Origin: Notospermus geniculatus
Taxonomy: Eukaryota > Nemertea > Pilidiophora > Heteronemertea > Lineidae
DNA: 64,000 nt
Direction: 5' to 3'
Assembly (NCBI GenBank): GCA_002633025.1
Contig: NMRB01001193.1
Span: forward strand, 131,347-195,346
The notes beneath the pieces were generated by a model that searched no databases, was not told where the DNA came from, and saw only the letters and a list, made by a program, of their open reading frames with translations. Made by a program: the position numbers and the translations under genes. This document shows, piece after piece, positions 22,101-28,740 of this stretch (the stretch's first letter is position 1; each line of letters begins with the position of its first letter).

Positions 22101-24949
22101 GGTCGCTACCGAAGTCACCTTTCAACCTAGCGGTGACTGAGGGAACCAAAATGGAAGTTTCCATTCAGAATGTTGTGGGAGAATAGATTCCGAGAAACAT
22201 CGTAATCTGTACATTTCTAGCTGCTCTGTTCCAATAATTCGACAAACAAGTCACTTACATCAGAGAGTAAATCAAATGTTTAAAGGGGAACTGTATCCTT
22301 ATGTGCAAAACGTACCCGCGTTAAGGGAGACCTCTATTGTCAATGTTGTTAAACTACCACTTTTCGACCTCACCCCACGTAGCTCGTTCATTGGGTATCC
22401 ACGTAGGCCTAGGCTATACATTGTATTGTAATCATACATTCTCCAACACTGGGGCGAAAGGTAAAACTACATCAGTTCGGGATAAGTCTTTATTTACAAA
22501 CGTTTCTAAATTTAGACACTCACAGAGTCCGAATTTAGACTCCGAGTGCAAATTTAGAAACTCTCAAGGTGTGTAAATTCAGACACCTTAACAAAAAACG
22601 CTCAATCGGAATATGAAAGCATCAAATCGGAAAGGGTCTGACCCAATGGATAGGTGGCCCTGTATGTCCTCTTTAATTCCACGGCTGCGTTTTCAGAACG
22701 CCGGCTGCGTTTTCAAGAAATTCAGGTTTTTATCGGCCAAGAACCCATAAAACAGTGTAAAAGTGTCTAAGTTTAGAAACGTTTGTAAATAAAGACTTAT
22801 CCCGAACTGACATGGAGAATGATGCAATCACCACCGTTGGCGCCGGCTGTCAGCAAAAAGTGGAAATATCGTGGCCCTTTAATCATGTAGACTAACATGG
22901 AACTCGAGGTGGTGAGACCAAAAAGTCTCCAGCAAGCTCAAAATATCCGCAGTAATTCAGCACACAACATACTAAAGTTCAATTTTATTTTTCATGCTTT
23001 TCCTGTACAGACCACAGCGATACCACACCATCACCCTACAGCCCCCGCTCTCCCTTGCCTATTCTCTGCTCACCCCCAAGTTCCGATGACCTATATTCGT
23101 CAAGCAATGTCGGTGATATAGCCCCTGAAGGATGTGCAGTGCCGTTGACACCCTTGTGGCAAAGTGACCTTGAGCATGGCGTTGGGGAGTCCTTCTTTTG
23201 GGCACATTTCCGTCTTGAAACGCTGAACGTGGATGAAACTGAAAAGTCTGATGCTTTGCCATTCTCGTCTGTTGCATTGCTTTATTTTGCATTAAAGGTA
23301 GTGCTTCTAGTCTTCTGCATGTGCAGCATTGATCTTCTGTCTAACAGAGCCTTTAGACTCAAGAAAAAGTCTTTGGATGCTCTGGATCATCTCATAAAAG
23401 CAAACACATGAGGGCTTTTGAACTTCGATGTGTTTCGTTATGAGATGAGTCCTTCCTTTCTAGCATTGGCTTTCTCTGGTTCTAAAAGTTTCACGTTTAC
23501 AGTTTCCCTGAAGCTGTCTCAAACTTGTGTTTTCTTCATTCCTTTGCTGAGGGTATACCTATAGCTTAGCTTCGCACCTTTCAAACCTGTTTTATCCAGC
23601 TGTCTTGTTAACTTGAAATATGATGGCCTCACAGTTATCATTTTGCCTTCAAACGATACTCCACGGAGAGTGGAGTAGTCGAGTCAAAGGCAAAGTGATT
23701 GAGGCATATTTCAAGATGGTGTAGTTCAGTAGAATCACTTTTTGGCTTGACAGACACTACAATATAGGCTTGCTGGTCTGCGATGCTTTTCTTGTGGTGA
23801 AGGTAGTGGATTTAATACTACCGGTAATTGGATGGATCAAGCTGAAACTTAATTTACTATAACAATAACTGATAAGTTGTAGCCTACATTTACTGTAACA
23901 GAAAATGTAATTAAATTTTGCACATCAATCCGAATACAAAGACGAGGACTCATGCAATTCAATTCCTGAGGAGACAAAATCGTAGATGTTCTGCTCATAT
24001 ATTCCTTTAACAAATCCTAAGAAAGTTTTTGAATCAAATTATATTCGTGGAGATTGATTCCTCAAAACAGATTTGTGATAAAATTGCAACCCTTTTCACA
24101 ATACATTGTACTGAACAATATCATAAAGGAATCAACCATAAAGGTTTAACTGCGAACGATGAGCTTACTGAGGGATACACTTCCTGTCTTGCCACTAGAT
24201 GTCTCTCACTGCGTGAATTTTGGCTTTACGTAATAGGCACGAGCTTCAACTTTTTTTGTGGTGAAGAGGTACATGAAACTGCCAACATGATGCTTTGAAT
24301 TCCATTTCTGACGATAACTGAGCTATTTTCAGCACAATTAGTGTTCCATGTACAAATGTACGTCAGCCTATTCAAATGTACACCGATGACCCTGAAAACA
24401 CATCGTTCGTGGGGTTCTCATTAATTCAGACCTTTTGTATCATAAGATCAACTAGTCGGAATTCAACAAAATTTGCAGTGAATGTGCGGAAGGGTTTTGC
24501 CAATCACATGGAAACGTCAGAATGCAAATCTGTTGGGTTTTAAAGGGATATTGTCCACATTTATAAAATGCTAAATTTGTCAGTTGAACCTTTATGGTTG
24601 ATTCCTTTATGACAATATTAGAAGATAGGCCTACCAGTATTTTAAAACGATACATATGAGATTTTCAAATATCAGTTCTGTCATATTCTCAATTTGATAT
24701 TAATTTCTTTCCATTATTTGTAGCCAATTTAGTCGTCGAGACTCCAGACGAGAATCACTCCAAGTCCGTTCAATAGCCGAGATGACAGATGACGGAGAGA
24801 TAAGGATATTACCATTGGAACCATCCCCACCGCCCAGACGTCGACAAAAGAGGGTGAAAACATCAAGAAATGGTCCAACTCTGAGACCTCCAGAAACAAC
24901 TGTCATTGGAGTTAGTGGAGGGGAGGATGATGCAGAATCAGTTATTTAA
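1065..24949 (+). CDS. Anoctamin / TMEM16 family membrane protein (5' end outside window)
   Basis: Anoctamins are dimeric ten-helix membrane proteins that act as Ca2+-activated chloride channels or phospholipid scramblases; the sequence does not decide between these. Exons: 1065-1165, 1360-1432, 6088-6436, 6937-7029, 7811-7834, 8874-8968, 10431-10552, 11089-11178, 11891-12046, 12428-12464, 12797-12906, 13001-13167, 13624-13816, 14474-14603, 14910-15049, one of four helix-10 exons (15811-15888, 16492-16572, 17823-17903, 18594-18674), 19450-19511, 19680-19823, 19998-20080, 20639-20762, 24724-24949. All junctions are GT..AG and phases agree, giving about 865 residues. Family hallmarks include NKYQPLWRIRNYFGEKIGFY, FLESWKRKN, VKFTDWENHRT, NSYASCFYIAFF, SEYTEKVIQYGY and LPLAPLIALLTNLIDLSVDAK. 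It belongs to the ANO1-7/9-like group rather than ANO8/10, but I cannot name the orthologue. The cytosolic tail is basic and serine-rich. Confidence 0.95.
1360..1432 (+). CDS. Anoctamin exon: N-terminal domain, continuation
   Basis: Phase 0 to phase 1, acceptor TTTTCAG, donor GTAGGG. It encodes THQILIHVDIREK followed by an acidic SSDEEDS linker. The following intron of about 4.6 kb holds only repeats. Confidence 0.85.
1915..2296. mobile_element. Foldback element, family D copy 1
   Basis: Begins GAGGTTTCGCAAATCTGATGAA and ends with the inverted form ...TTTGCGAAACCTC. The centre holds a TTCCACTTCGTA palindrome. A second copy lies at 26515-26917. Confidence 0.75.
2660..2812. mobile_element. Tigger/pogo-like miniature element
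   Basis: Terminal inverted repeats start CAGTGGAAC(G/C)TC and are flanked by TA on both sides. The interior consists of degenerate 'GGACACCTCT' subrepeats. Confidence 0.7.
3178..3376. mobile_element. Foldback element, family E copy 1
   Basis: Ends GTGACCCGGCAC / GTGCCGGGTCAC. The arms extend inward through GTCGGAAGTCGCACAGAAGAAG and its complement. A diverged copy split by a later insertion lies at 61972-62477. Confidence 0.7.
4016..4950. mobile_element. Foldback element with about 30-bp arms
   Basis: ATGGAGGTATTATTGAGAAG continuing to GAGCGAGCAC at the left recurs inverted at 4918-4950. The 0.9-kb interior has no recognisable transposase. Confidence 0.65.
5850..6031 (+). repeat. Imperfect tandem duplication, 91-bp period
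   Basis: TGGGCA(C/T)AAAACAGGAG... through the GATGCA(T/C)ATGCACCA end occurs twice, immediately upstream of the next anoctamin exon. Confidence 0.75.
6088..6436 (+). CDS. Anoctamin exon: end of N-terminal domain, pre-TM1 and TM1
   Basis: Phase 1 to 2. It encodes GLPYLLMKKTYTDSLLLHE and an acidic linker, then the diagnostic NKYQPLWRIRNYFGEKIGFY and the first membrane helix FAWSGQLITSLWIPTIFGF. The acceptor is TTTCAAAAAG, weaker than the others, and the donor is GTAAGT. Confidence 0.93.
6600..6809. mobile_element. Foldback element, family F copy 1
   Basis: Arms AGACAGTTCTCAAATTGACG / ...ATTCGAGATTCGTCTATT and an inner AACCTCGGTCTGAAACTG palindrome. Relatives lie at 45190-45395 and 46455-46705. 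Confidence 0.65.
6937..7029 (+). CDS. Anoctamin exon: first extracellular loop
   Basis: Phase 2 to 2. It encodes a Thr/Asn-rich stretch with candidate N-glycosylation sites (NTT, NVT). It has none of the cysteines that vertebrate ANO1-7 paralogues carry in this loop. Confidence 0.8.
7811..7834 (+). CDS. Candidate 24-nt anoctamin microexon
   Basis: CAG before and GTGAGT after a 24-nt segment that starts and ends in phase 2. It adds GPVTFTDV to the extracellular loop; skipping it keeps the frame. This call rests on splice signals and phase only. Confidence 0.5.
7996..8432. mobile_element. Tigger/pogo-like foldback element
   Basis: Terminal repeats CAGTGCAACCTCGCTATAAC and GCGAGGTTGCACTG, flanked by TA. 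GTTCGTTATA subrepeats occur at both ends and there is no transposase ORF. Confidence 0.8.
8554..8765. repeat. Dispersed repeat G, partial copy
   Basis: The stretch TAACCCAATAGAG...CTGCCGTGAGCCGCCTAG...CCCACTTTTTGACA is shared with 15345-15650, where both ends are present. Confidence 0.65.
8874..8968 (+). CDS. Anoctamin exon: TM2 start
   Basis: Phase 2 to 1. It encodes SFDNEVTPWFSLIICLW, the family's (L/S)FDN motif and start of the second helix. The donor GTGAGT follows directly. Confidence 0.9.
9280..10285 (+). repeat. 22-bp satellite with 109-bp higher-order period
   Basis: Repeats of GAGAATGACAATCATCATCATG. A 21-bp variant containing GAGAAGACC recurs at 9862, 9971 and 10080, exactly 109 bp apart (four 22-mers plus one 21-mer). 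The array is split by the insertion at 9392-9814. Towards 10285 the units drift to GACAGTCATC. Confidence 0.95.
9392..9814. mobile_element. hAT-like non-autonomous insertion inside the satellite
   Basis: The ends CAGGGATCGCGTTAAG and CTTAATGCTACCACTG are imperfect inverted complements. ATGGA stands at both flanks. The inner sequence has GTCCA/GGAC motifs and no transposase. Confidence 0.6.
10431..10552 (+). CDS. Anoctamin exon: end of TM2 and first cytosolic loop
   Basis: Phase 1 to 0. It encodes GTIFLESWKRKNAVLAYEWD and DRPEFFGLKTRP. The E of FLESWKR matches the TM2 glutamate assigned in structures of other anoctamins to a third Ca2+ site, with helix 10 supplying the partner residue. Confidence 0.93.
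10780..11008. mobile_element. Foldback element ending GTTACACTACAT
   Basis: GTTACACTACATA at the left and ATGTAGTGTAAC at the right, enclosing mirrored AAAACCCG(T/G)GT and CCCGGGT tracts. Confidence 0.65.
11089..11178 (+). CDS. Anoctamin exon: linker and TM3 start
   Basis: Phase 0 to 0. It encodes DPVTNEETWYYPLWRQFLKF and a hydrophobic SGSVLVVM, like the N-P-V-T...P-L-W pattern of the family. Confidence 0.92.
11337..11621. mobile_element. TTAA-bounded foldback, family H copy 1
   Basis: TTAAAGCCCCACTGTATTGAA at the left and TTCAATACAGTGGGGGTTTAA at the right. A second, right-degenerate copy is at 63505-63770. Confidence 0.75.
11891..12046 (+). CDS. Anoctamin exon: TM3-TM4
   Basis: Phase 0 to 0, 52 codons. 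VTVVLISVGAVVVYRVIISV is a membrane helix, followed by an exposed CGSMEGWQC and a second hydrophobic run ASAIMNAISILILGK. Confidence 0.93.
12250..12392. mobile_element. Hairpin element, family B copy 1
   Basis: AAAGTAAAGTCGTCTCC...TTTTCGACCCCAATCAGGG and its inverted complement. Other copies are at 56031-56236 and 61377-61554. Confidence 0.75.
12428..12464 (+). CDS. Anoctamin exon: FYDFLAVKFTDW
   Basis: A 37-nt exon, phase 0 to 1. It matches the conserved V(Y/N)..LA..LT(D/E)WEN segment between TM4 and TM5 when joined to the next exon (ENHRT). Confidence 0.93.
12543..12722. repeat. Dispersed repeat I, copy 1
   Basis: A GGGGGATCC-type end, then ...CATGAAATTCTGAAATTTGGAGCAAATCATTGAAATT... The same element occurs inverted at 53285-53462. 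Confidence 0.65.
12797..12906 (+). CDS. Anoctamin exon: TM5
   Basis: Phase 1 to 0. It encodes ENHRTKTSYDNALIIKLFAF and the highly conserved FANSYASCFYIAFFRG. Confidence 0.96.
13001..13167 (+). CDS. Anoctamin exon: TM5-TM6 loop and TM6
   Basis: Phase 0 to 2. It encodes a short extracellular loop with two cysteines (VDVCSGTDGTNC), then TM6 LQVLVLMIAKTLPKLFTDII. In ANO1 this helix supplies an Asn and a Glu to the main Ca2+ site. Here the Glu position reads Asp and the Asn position is not Asn in the simplest alignment. Confidence 0.92.
13624..13816 (+). CDS. Anoctamin exon: cytosolic linker and TM7 start
   Basis: Phase 2 to 0. A basic, Cys-rich KGKICPCCRKNK linker (CPCC) precedes YEPNEYIERE, then SEYTEKVIQYGYLM. 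The E-x-x-E of EYTE matches the two TM7 glutamates that coordinate Ca2+ in TMEM16 structures. Confidence 0.95.
13868..14080. repeat. Dispersed repeat C (CAGTGTTGGAGAATGTATGATT family)
   Basis: Shared with 3785-3975 and, inverted and interrupted, with 22273-22885. Landmarks are GTTTTGCCTTTCGCCCAGTG and CGCGTTAAGGGAGACCTCTA on the other strand. Confidence 0.7.
14474..14603 (+). CDS. Anoctamin exon: TM7-TM8
   Basis: Phase 0 to 1. It encodes FSASLPLAPLIALLTNLIDL, SVDAKRM and RRPVAYIAQDIG, the most conserved block of the family. The E...D Ca2+ pair of TM8 appears as D...D (LIDLSVD). Confidence 0.97.
14910..15049 (+). CDS. Anoctamin exon: TM9
   Basis: Phase 1 to 0. It encodes GMWYGILEFVNICGVVSNAF and IAFTATYG, ending QKLWFIIGFE at a phase-0 donor GTAAGA. 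Four alternative phase-0 continuations follow. Confidence 0.95.
15345..15650. mobile_element. Dispersed repeat G, full-length copy
   Basis: TAACCCAACAGAG at the left and CTCTATTGGGTTAA at the right enclose the CTGCCGTGAGCCGCCTAG core. It lies in the intron before the helix-10 exon cluster. Confidence 0.7.
15811..15888 (+). CDS. Anoctamin alternative helix-10 exon a
   Basis: A 78-nt exon, phase 0 to 0, acceptor TTTTTTGACAG, donor GTAAAT (the weakest of the four). It encodes NIVVTVRMIAAWWIPDSPQF and ITDKGR. It aligns without gaps to exons b, c and d through the IPD motif and is one residue shorter at the C-terminal end. Confidence 0.85.
16492..16572 (+). CDS. Anoctamin alternative helix-10 exon b
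   Basis: An 81-nt exon, phase 0 to 0, acceptor TCTCTATCCAG, donor GTAGGC. It encodes HVVLAIIFLMDWWIPDMPTR and LKLCISR. It alone has both acidic positions (DWWIPD), the arrangement reported for the helix-10 Ca2+ ligands of ANO1. No long ORF spans it, so it is easily missed. Confidence 0.85.
16752..17121. mobile_element. Foldback element ending GGGCCGTATTCT, hosting a nested MITE
   Basis: GGGCCGTATTCTCGAAGCTTCC at the left and GGAAGCTTCTAGAATACGGCCC at the right. Family A copy 2 is inserted inside it. Confidence 0.8.
16847..17096 (+). mobile_element. TTAA-bounded foldback MITE, family A copy 2
   Basis: A 250-bp copy with near-perfect ends TTAAAGGAGTTAGACGCCGA / TCGGCGTCTAACTCCTTTAA, in the same orientation as copy 1. 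It is nested in the element at 16752-17121, between helix-10 exons b and c. Confidence 0.88.
17236..17309 (+). repeat. tRNA-like sequence (pseudogene or SINE head)
   Basis: It has A-box TAGCTCAGTCGGTAGAGC and B-box GGTTCGAAACC at tRNA spacing. The acceptor stem pairs poorly and the anticodon stem is mostly wobble or mismatch, so a functional tRNA is unlikely. Confidence 0.6.
17823..17903 (+). CDS. Anoctamin alternative helix-10 exon c
   Basis: An 81-nt exon, phase 0 to 0, with a strong acceptor (TTTTTCTCCACCCCCAG) and donor GTAAGA. It encodes HALFIMCIVLTYIFPGVSAR and VKHALKM. The Asp of the IPD motif is replaced by Gly (FPG), so this version would lack the helix-10 acidic Ca2+ ligand. Confidence 0.8.
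18594..18674 (+). CDS. Anoctamin alternative helix-10 exon d
   Basis: An 81-nt exon, phase 0 to 0, acceptor TGTGTGAACAG, donor GTGAGT. It encodes HVVFGIKLFFAACIPDVPES and IALEMRR. This is the most canonical of the four (H-V-V-F-x-I-K...I-P-D-V-P). Confidence 0.92.
18729..18872. mobile_element. Foldback element (GGGCCG ends) with 28-bp internal duplication
   Basis: It ends with GGGCCGCATGCACGG and CCGTGAATACGGCCC. ATGCACGGGTCACACTTTCATTA occurs twice in tandem. Confidence 0.6.
19450..19511 (+). CDS. Anoctamin exon: post-helix-10 cytosolic start
   Basis: Phase 0 to 2. It encodes EKYQVARILESGDSEDLGPL. The E-K-Y-x-x-x-(K/R)-(L/I)-L pattern directly follows helix 10 in the family, so this is the constant exon downstream of the cluster. 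Confidence 0.92.
19680..19823 (+). CDS. Anoctamin exon: basic Ser/Arg-rich tail
   Basis: Phase 2 to 2. It encodes RKFARKGSTD...LRRRSRTSSRDEAAK; several basic-Ser sites could be phosphorylated. Confidence 0.85.
19998..20080 (+). CDS. Anoctamin exon: Lys/Arg-rich tail
   Basis: Phase 2 to 1. It encodes DKREKQRQRKKSKGAEE, ending at donor GTATGT. The phase-1 end is compatible with the acceptors at 20639 and at 23011. Confidence 0.82.
20136..20382 (-). mobile_element. TTAA-bounded foldback MITE, family A copy 3 (inverted)
   Basis: Same element as 597-854 and 16847-17096 in the opposite orientation, with TTAA at both edges and very close in sequence to copy 2. Confidence 0.88.
20639..20762 (+). 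CDS. Anoctamin exon: Ser-rich tail (internal or terminal)
   Basis: Phase 1 to 2 if the weak donor GTTGTC is used, which joins in frame to 24724. If it is not used, the frame stays open to a TGA at 20836-20838 and gives a terminal exon ending ESYFMNLV. Confidence 0.7.
21554..21765. mobile_element. TTAA-bounded foldback MITE
   Basis: TTAAAGGAGCACGGTATTG and CAATACCGTGCTCCTTTAA, 212 bp. It shares only the first few bases with family A. Confidence 0.8.
21866..22154. mobile_element. Foldback element with arms over 50 bp
   Basis: Near-perfect inverted arms running from CCATTTTGGTTCCCTCAGTC into GGTGACTTCGGTAGCG. The arm similarity suggests a young insertion. Confidence 0.8.
22273..22885 (-). repeat. 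Dispersed repeat C, interrupted copy
   Basis: The flanks match 13868-14080 in reverse orientation. The copy is split by the insertion at 22473-22809. Confidence 0.7.
22473..22809. mobile_element. Foldback element nested in repeat C
   Basis: It begins CAGTTCGGGATAAGTCTTTA and continues through TTTACAAACGTTTCTAAA. The right end is the exact inverse, finishing TAAAGACTTATCCCGAACTG. CAT flanks both sides. Confidence 0.85.
23011..23411 (+). CDS. Candidate alternative last exon of the anoctamin gene
   Basis: After acceptor TCCTGTACAG, the phase-1 frame fitting the exon ending at 20080 stays open for 132 codons to a TGA at 23409-23411. It starts with a Ser/Pro-rich tail (HSDTTPSPYSPRSPLP) and includes a hydrophobic run SSVALLYFALKVVLLVFCM. 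It could be a chance ORF. Confidence 0.35.
24114..24620. mobile_element. Foldback element
   Basis: CAATATCATAAAGGAATCAA continuing CCATAAAGGTTTAACTG recurs inverted at 24580-24619. Confidence 0.6.
24724..24949 (+). CDS. Anoctamin last coding exon
   Basis: Phase 2 start after TTATTTGTAG. It encodes a basic, Pro-rich tail (RRDSRRESLQ, PSPPPRRRQKRVKTSRNG) ending ESVI before TAA at 24947-24949. The final E-S-V-I resembles a class I PDZ-binding C-terminus (S/T-x-hydrophobic). Confidence 0.78.
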
Positions 24950-24967
24950 AATGTCCTTTCACCAATC

Positions 24968-25475
24968 TTTAGGGTCATCCTTCGTTTTAGTCATTTTCAC
25001 GAGCGTACAAAGTGTATGCTCGGGGGAGGAGATTAGGACCCTGCTGCGTACGCTTTTTCAGATTATAAAAAATGATGATCGTCAGCACTGAATACAAATT
25101 GAGCAAAGTTCCAATTTCGTGCGCATCCCACTCATGGCTAAGTCTTCTCGCATTCTTGATGCATAACAATGGCTGACTCAAATTCGATTGTGATCGTACT
25201 TGAAGATTTTATGAAAAAAATATGTACATGTAGGGCTGAATTTTGATAAAACCAGTTGAATGAATGTATAGAATTGTTCTCCTCTATCCCAGGGGGTTGT
25301 AGGGATACCTTCAGCTATGATGAGAACAATATTCTCACCATAGCTGAAAATACTCCCTGCATCCCTCTGGACAATCATCATTTTTCCAAAAATGGTTTGT
25401 AGACCTTGGAAGGGGGGGGGGTTGCTGAAATGAGTATGGTCTGTACGCTCGTGAAAATGATGGACGACCCCTTTA
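24968..25475. mobile_element. Foldback element in the presumed 3' UTR
   Basis: AGGGTCATCCTTCGTTTTAG continuing into TCACGAGCGTACA at the left and TGTACGCTCGTGAAAATGAT...GACCCC at the right. Confidence 0.6.
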
Positions 25476-25736
25476 CAATCCTTCTGAAATTTGAAAAATG
25501 TGTTTTTGAAACATTGTGTTTTGACCCTGCTAGTTCTCTTTCGTCACAGAGCAGCAGAAGGAAATGGTGATTCCTTTAGATCGATATACCGGTATGTAAT
25601 GTACATAGGGCATAATAAGATCGATATATGTAATGTACATAGGGCATAATATCTACACTGTTATTGTACAGTACTGGTACAAGTGATCAGGGATTTATGA
25701 TACCGTCCAGTTTAATTTCCTGCCATGCACATAGTT

Positions 25737-25852
25737 AACATTGGGCAGCAATCATAAACATTTCTGGATGAGCCAGCAATTAGGGAGAAAAAATAACATT
25801 GGGCAGCAATCATAAACATTTCTGGATGAGCCAGCAATTAGGGAGAAAAAAT
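25737..25852 (+). repeat. 58-bp exact-looking tandem duplication
   Basis: AACATTGGGCAGCAATCATA...GGGAGAAAAAAT occurs twice head to tail. No gene is seen between 24950 and 28360. Confidence 0.9.
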
Positions 25853-26514
25853 ACCAGTACCATAGTGTGTTTTCAATGACCTGGGGTTAGTGCCTCTTAG
25901 GGATCGTCCATAAAAGTCAATGTGCGTCACAATCCTAACAATGTTAGGAGGGGGGAGGGGCCGTACTTGGATAACATACACTTCGTGCTGATAGGAATTG
26001 GACGATAATTCAAATTGTAGAATGTCTTGGATGTGATTTCAGCCCTTATTTCTGTCCCAAAATACAACCTCACCTGTAAGTCTGTTGAGGATATCAAGCT
26101 GCAACCAAATCAAGTTCCTTTCACAAAGCTTTTGTTACCAAGGATACTTTATGGAGGAGTAGGCCTACATTGTAATAACAAGGTTGTTTGAGCTATTAAC
26201 CCTAATTTGGGCACACTTTTGACCAGTTACATTTTGGGTACCGGTACACATAAAATTTGCTAGGCCTTCTATGGCCTATAGTCCAGACCACGATGTAATT
26301 GAACGGCCTGGGTACGGTACCGGTATATATTTTTTTAAGAGTTCCCCTAGGATATCCAGTGAAATTAATCTCTATGTGGGCTCCTACATGTTCATGCAAA
26401 TGTGATCAATTTGAAATGCATTTTAGTTTTAGTACCGTGTTGTATAATATACTGTATCATAGGCCTATTGTAAATGTATTGTGCATAGAATTTGCAGATA
26501 ACATCATTATTAGG

Positions 26515-26917
26515 GAGGTTTCGCAAATTTGATGAAAAGCAAAGTACGAAATACGAAATTGGATTTCATTTCCATGACGTAATATATTTCAGGAATGGCT
26601 GGTACCACAAATATCACCTGCTGCAAGAGTGTCTTTTTAAGGCATCACATTAGACTGAGTGTACGAAAAACTTTGAAATTTATCTTTTGTTTCCACTTCG
26701 TATACGAAGTGGAAATTTAAAAATCAAGATGCACCATAGGCCTACGGTAACTCTTTCGGTCATTCATACATGACATGCTAAAAGACGCACTGGCAGGAAG
26801 GACATTTGAGGTACCATACCGACCATCTCCAGATATATATTAGGTCCTGGAAATGAAATTGAATTTCATATTTCATACCGGTACCGTACTTCGATTTTCG
26901 TCACATTTGCGAAACCT
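26515..26917. mobile_element. Foldback element, family D copy 2
   Basis: GAGGTTTCGCAAATTTGATG at the left and CACATTTGCGAAACCT at the right; the same family as 1915-2296. Confidence 0.75.
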
Positions 26918-27480
26918 AGTCCCTATTTCTCCAACATATATTCTTCTCTTCCCACATTATTGTAAAGAAAAATGCCTCAATAGTGTTCACTGAGGTGCAA
27001 AAGGAGATCAGCAATTGTGCCCATTTAAATCGAGGACTACCGGTATCCATCATAAAGTTTCTTCTCTGGACTGATCTCATTTTGTAAATACAAATGTAGG
27101 CCTACGAATATCCTTCAGGTAGGCCTACCGGTATATTAGGCCTACTGAGCATAGATTGAACAACCGGAACTTCATTTTAAAAGCCTTTTGGCTGACTGAT
27201 GTACCGTGTTTAATTTATGGAAATAAATCAATATTTTTTATTCTAGAATAAAAAAAAACACTTGCTGTTACTCACACTCCTTACCACAAATACCAGTTGG
27301 TACCGGTACCGGTACCGATACCTCCGCTGGGATGAGTGAAACCATATGGCACGTTAACGGGTTACCGGTACCGGTACCCACTTTTGACGTCGCGATGCAT
27401 CAGCACGTGTGTGATGCACTACCGGTACGTCACGTCACTCATGCAAACATGGGGCGCAAAATTTGGTAGGCCTACACATC

Positions 27481-27680
27481 TATAGAGGCCTTGCAATGAC
27501 GTCATCCTGGCGGCCATGCTGAGGGGCAAGTGGGCAGAGGCGTGAGCTGACCGTGATGTGGCCTGCGTGAAGTGTGCCACGCAGTGTTTGACGTAACATC
27601 ATTGGGACATTTCGCTGCGCCTCTGCAGTATGTGCCCCCCAGCATGGCGGCTTGTGACGTCATTTGCAAGGCCTCTATAG
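27481..27680. mobile_element. Foldback element with TATAGAGGCC ends
   Basis: TATAGAGGCCTTGCAATGAC and GTCATTTGCAAGGCCTCTATA are exact or near-exact inverses, 200 bp in all. The 48829-49050 element has related ends. Confidence 0.8.
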
Positions 27681-28364
27681 TGGAGGAAATGTCTTTAAGA
27701 TCCTGGTTTGAGAGGATGTGAGTTGCGCAGCCTACTGCTACTCGGGTGAGGACATTGGCAGGGGATCATTATATCCCATCAGCGGTGGCGGCACACCGCC
27801 AACTAGCCTACCGGTAGATCAAATTCCAACGGTTGATCTGGTCCGGACTAGGCCTACCGAAGTTTACAACTTGACATTTATGTCTAGTCAGATAGCCTCA
27901 GTGACCCCACATTAGGACCCCAGGAGTAGACCAAGGAAGGCTAGCATCCCACGGGCCGGAGATGGTGCCGAATTTTTTCCACCGCCGAAGACAAAAACCG
28001 TCTAGCTTATGCGGGGCAATTGGAATTGAATCGAGAACTTCCACTCACTAACGACAACAACGACTCAACCTACGCCGCAAGTGAGTGAATCGTCTTCCAC
28101 ACTTGATATAGTGCAGACCAATGCTGATACTTTTTCAGGTATTAATGGGTTCTTTGTACATTATATCGGTGGGATAATTTTATTTATTGTAGATGTGAAG
28201 TTATTTGATTTGAAGTGAATTCCACAAAGTTTTATTGACGATAGTAAACAGCAAACAGATTAGGAAGTCCCGGGCCAATATGGCGCTGTCCGATAAACAT
28301 CAGAGTTTCGATGCGCGTGTAGCCTAAATCGTTTTCTGACGTGTAACCCGAGTCACTTGAGTAA

Positions 28365-28740
28365 GCATGCGCAGTGCGGCAAATAATTTTCCGGTTATGA
28401 AGTCGAGTAAAAGAACTTACGCTTGCGCACTAGGCCTAGAGCGTTCCGGCAGAAACTCGGGTTAGAAAACGAACTAGACTCGAGTGCGCATGCGCAAAAA
28501 TAACACACAAGTGCGCATGCGCAGTAATAAAATAAAATGGGCTATTCTTCGCCTATTAGGCTATTTTTAGCCTACTTTTGAAATAACCTATTGATAAAAT
28601 AGGCTATTATTTGCTCGAGTAAAAAACCGAACTAAGCCTTGGTAACTCGAGAATGCGCGTGCGCAAAAGTTTTAGTTGATTGCGCATGCGCCTACAAAGG
28701 AAGTCGAGTCCCGGTTTAGTGACTCGCGTCGCGCATGTGC
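28365..28740 (+). promoter_or_regulatory. Cluster of NRF1-type palindromes, candidate STXBP4 promoter
   Basis: TGCGCATGCGC or one-base variants occur near 28365, 28423, 28485, 28512, 28654, 28681 and 28731, in a CpG-containing stretch with CTCGAG and ACTCGGG motifs. NRF1 sites of this form mark many housekeeping promoters. It lies 2.4 kb upstream of the STXBP4 start-codon exon. No transcription start is directly visible. Confidence 0.45.
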
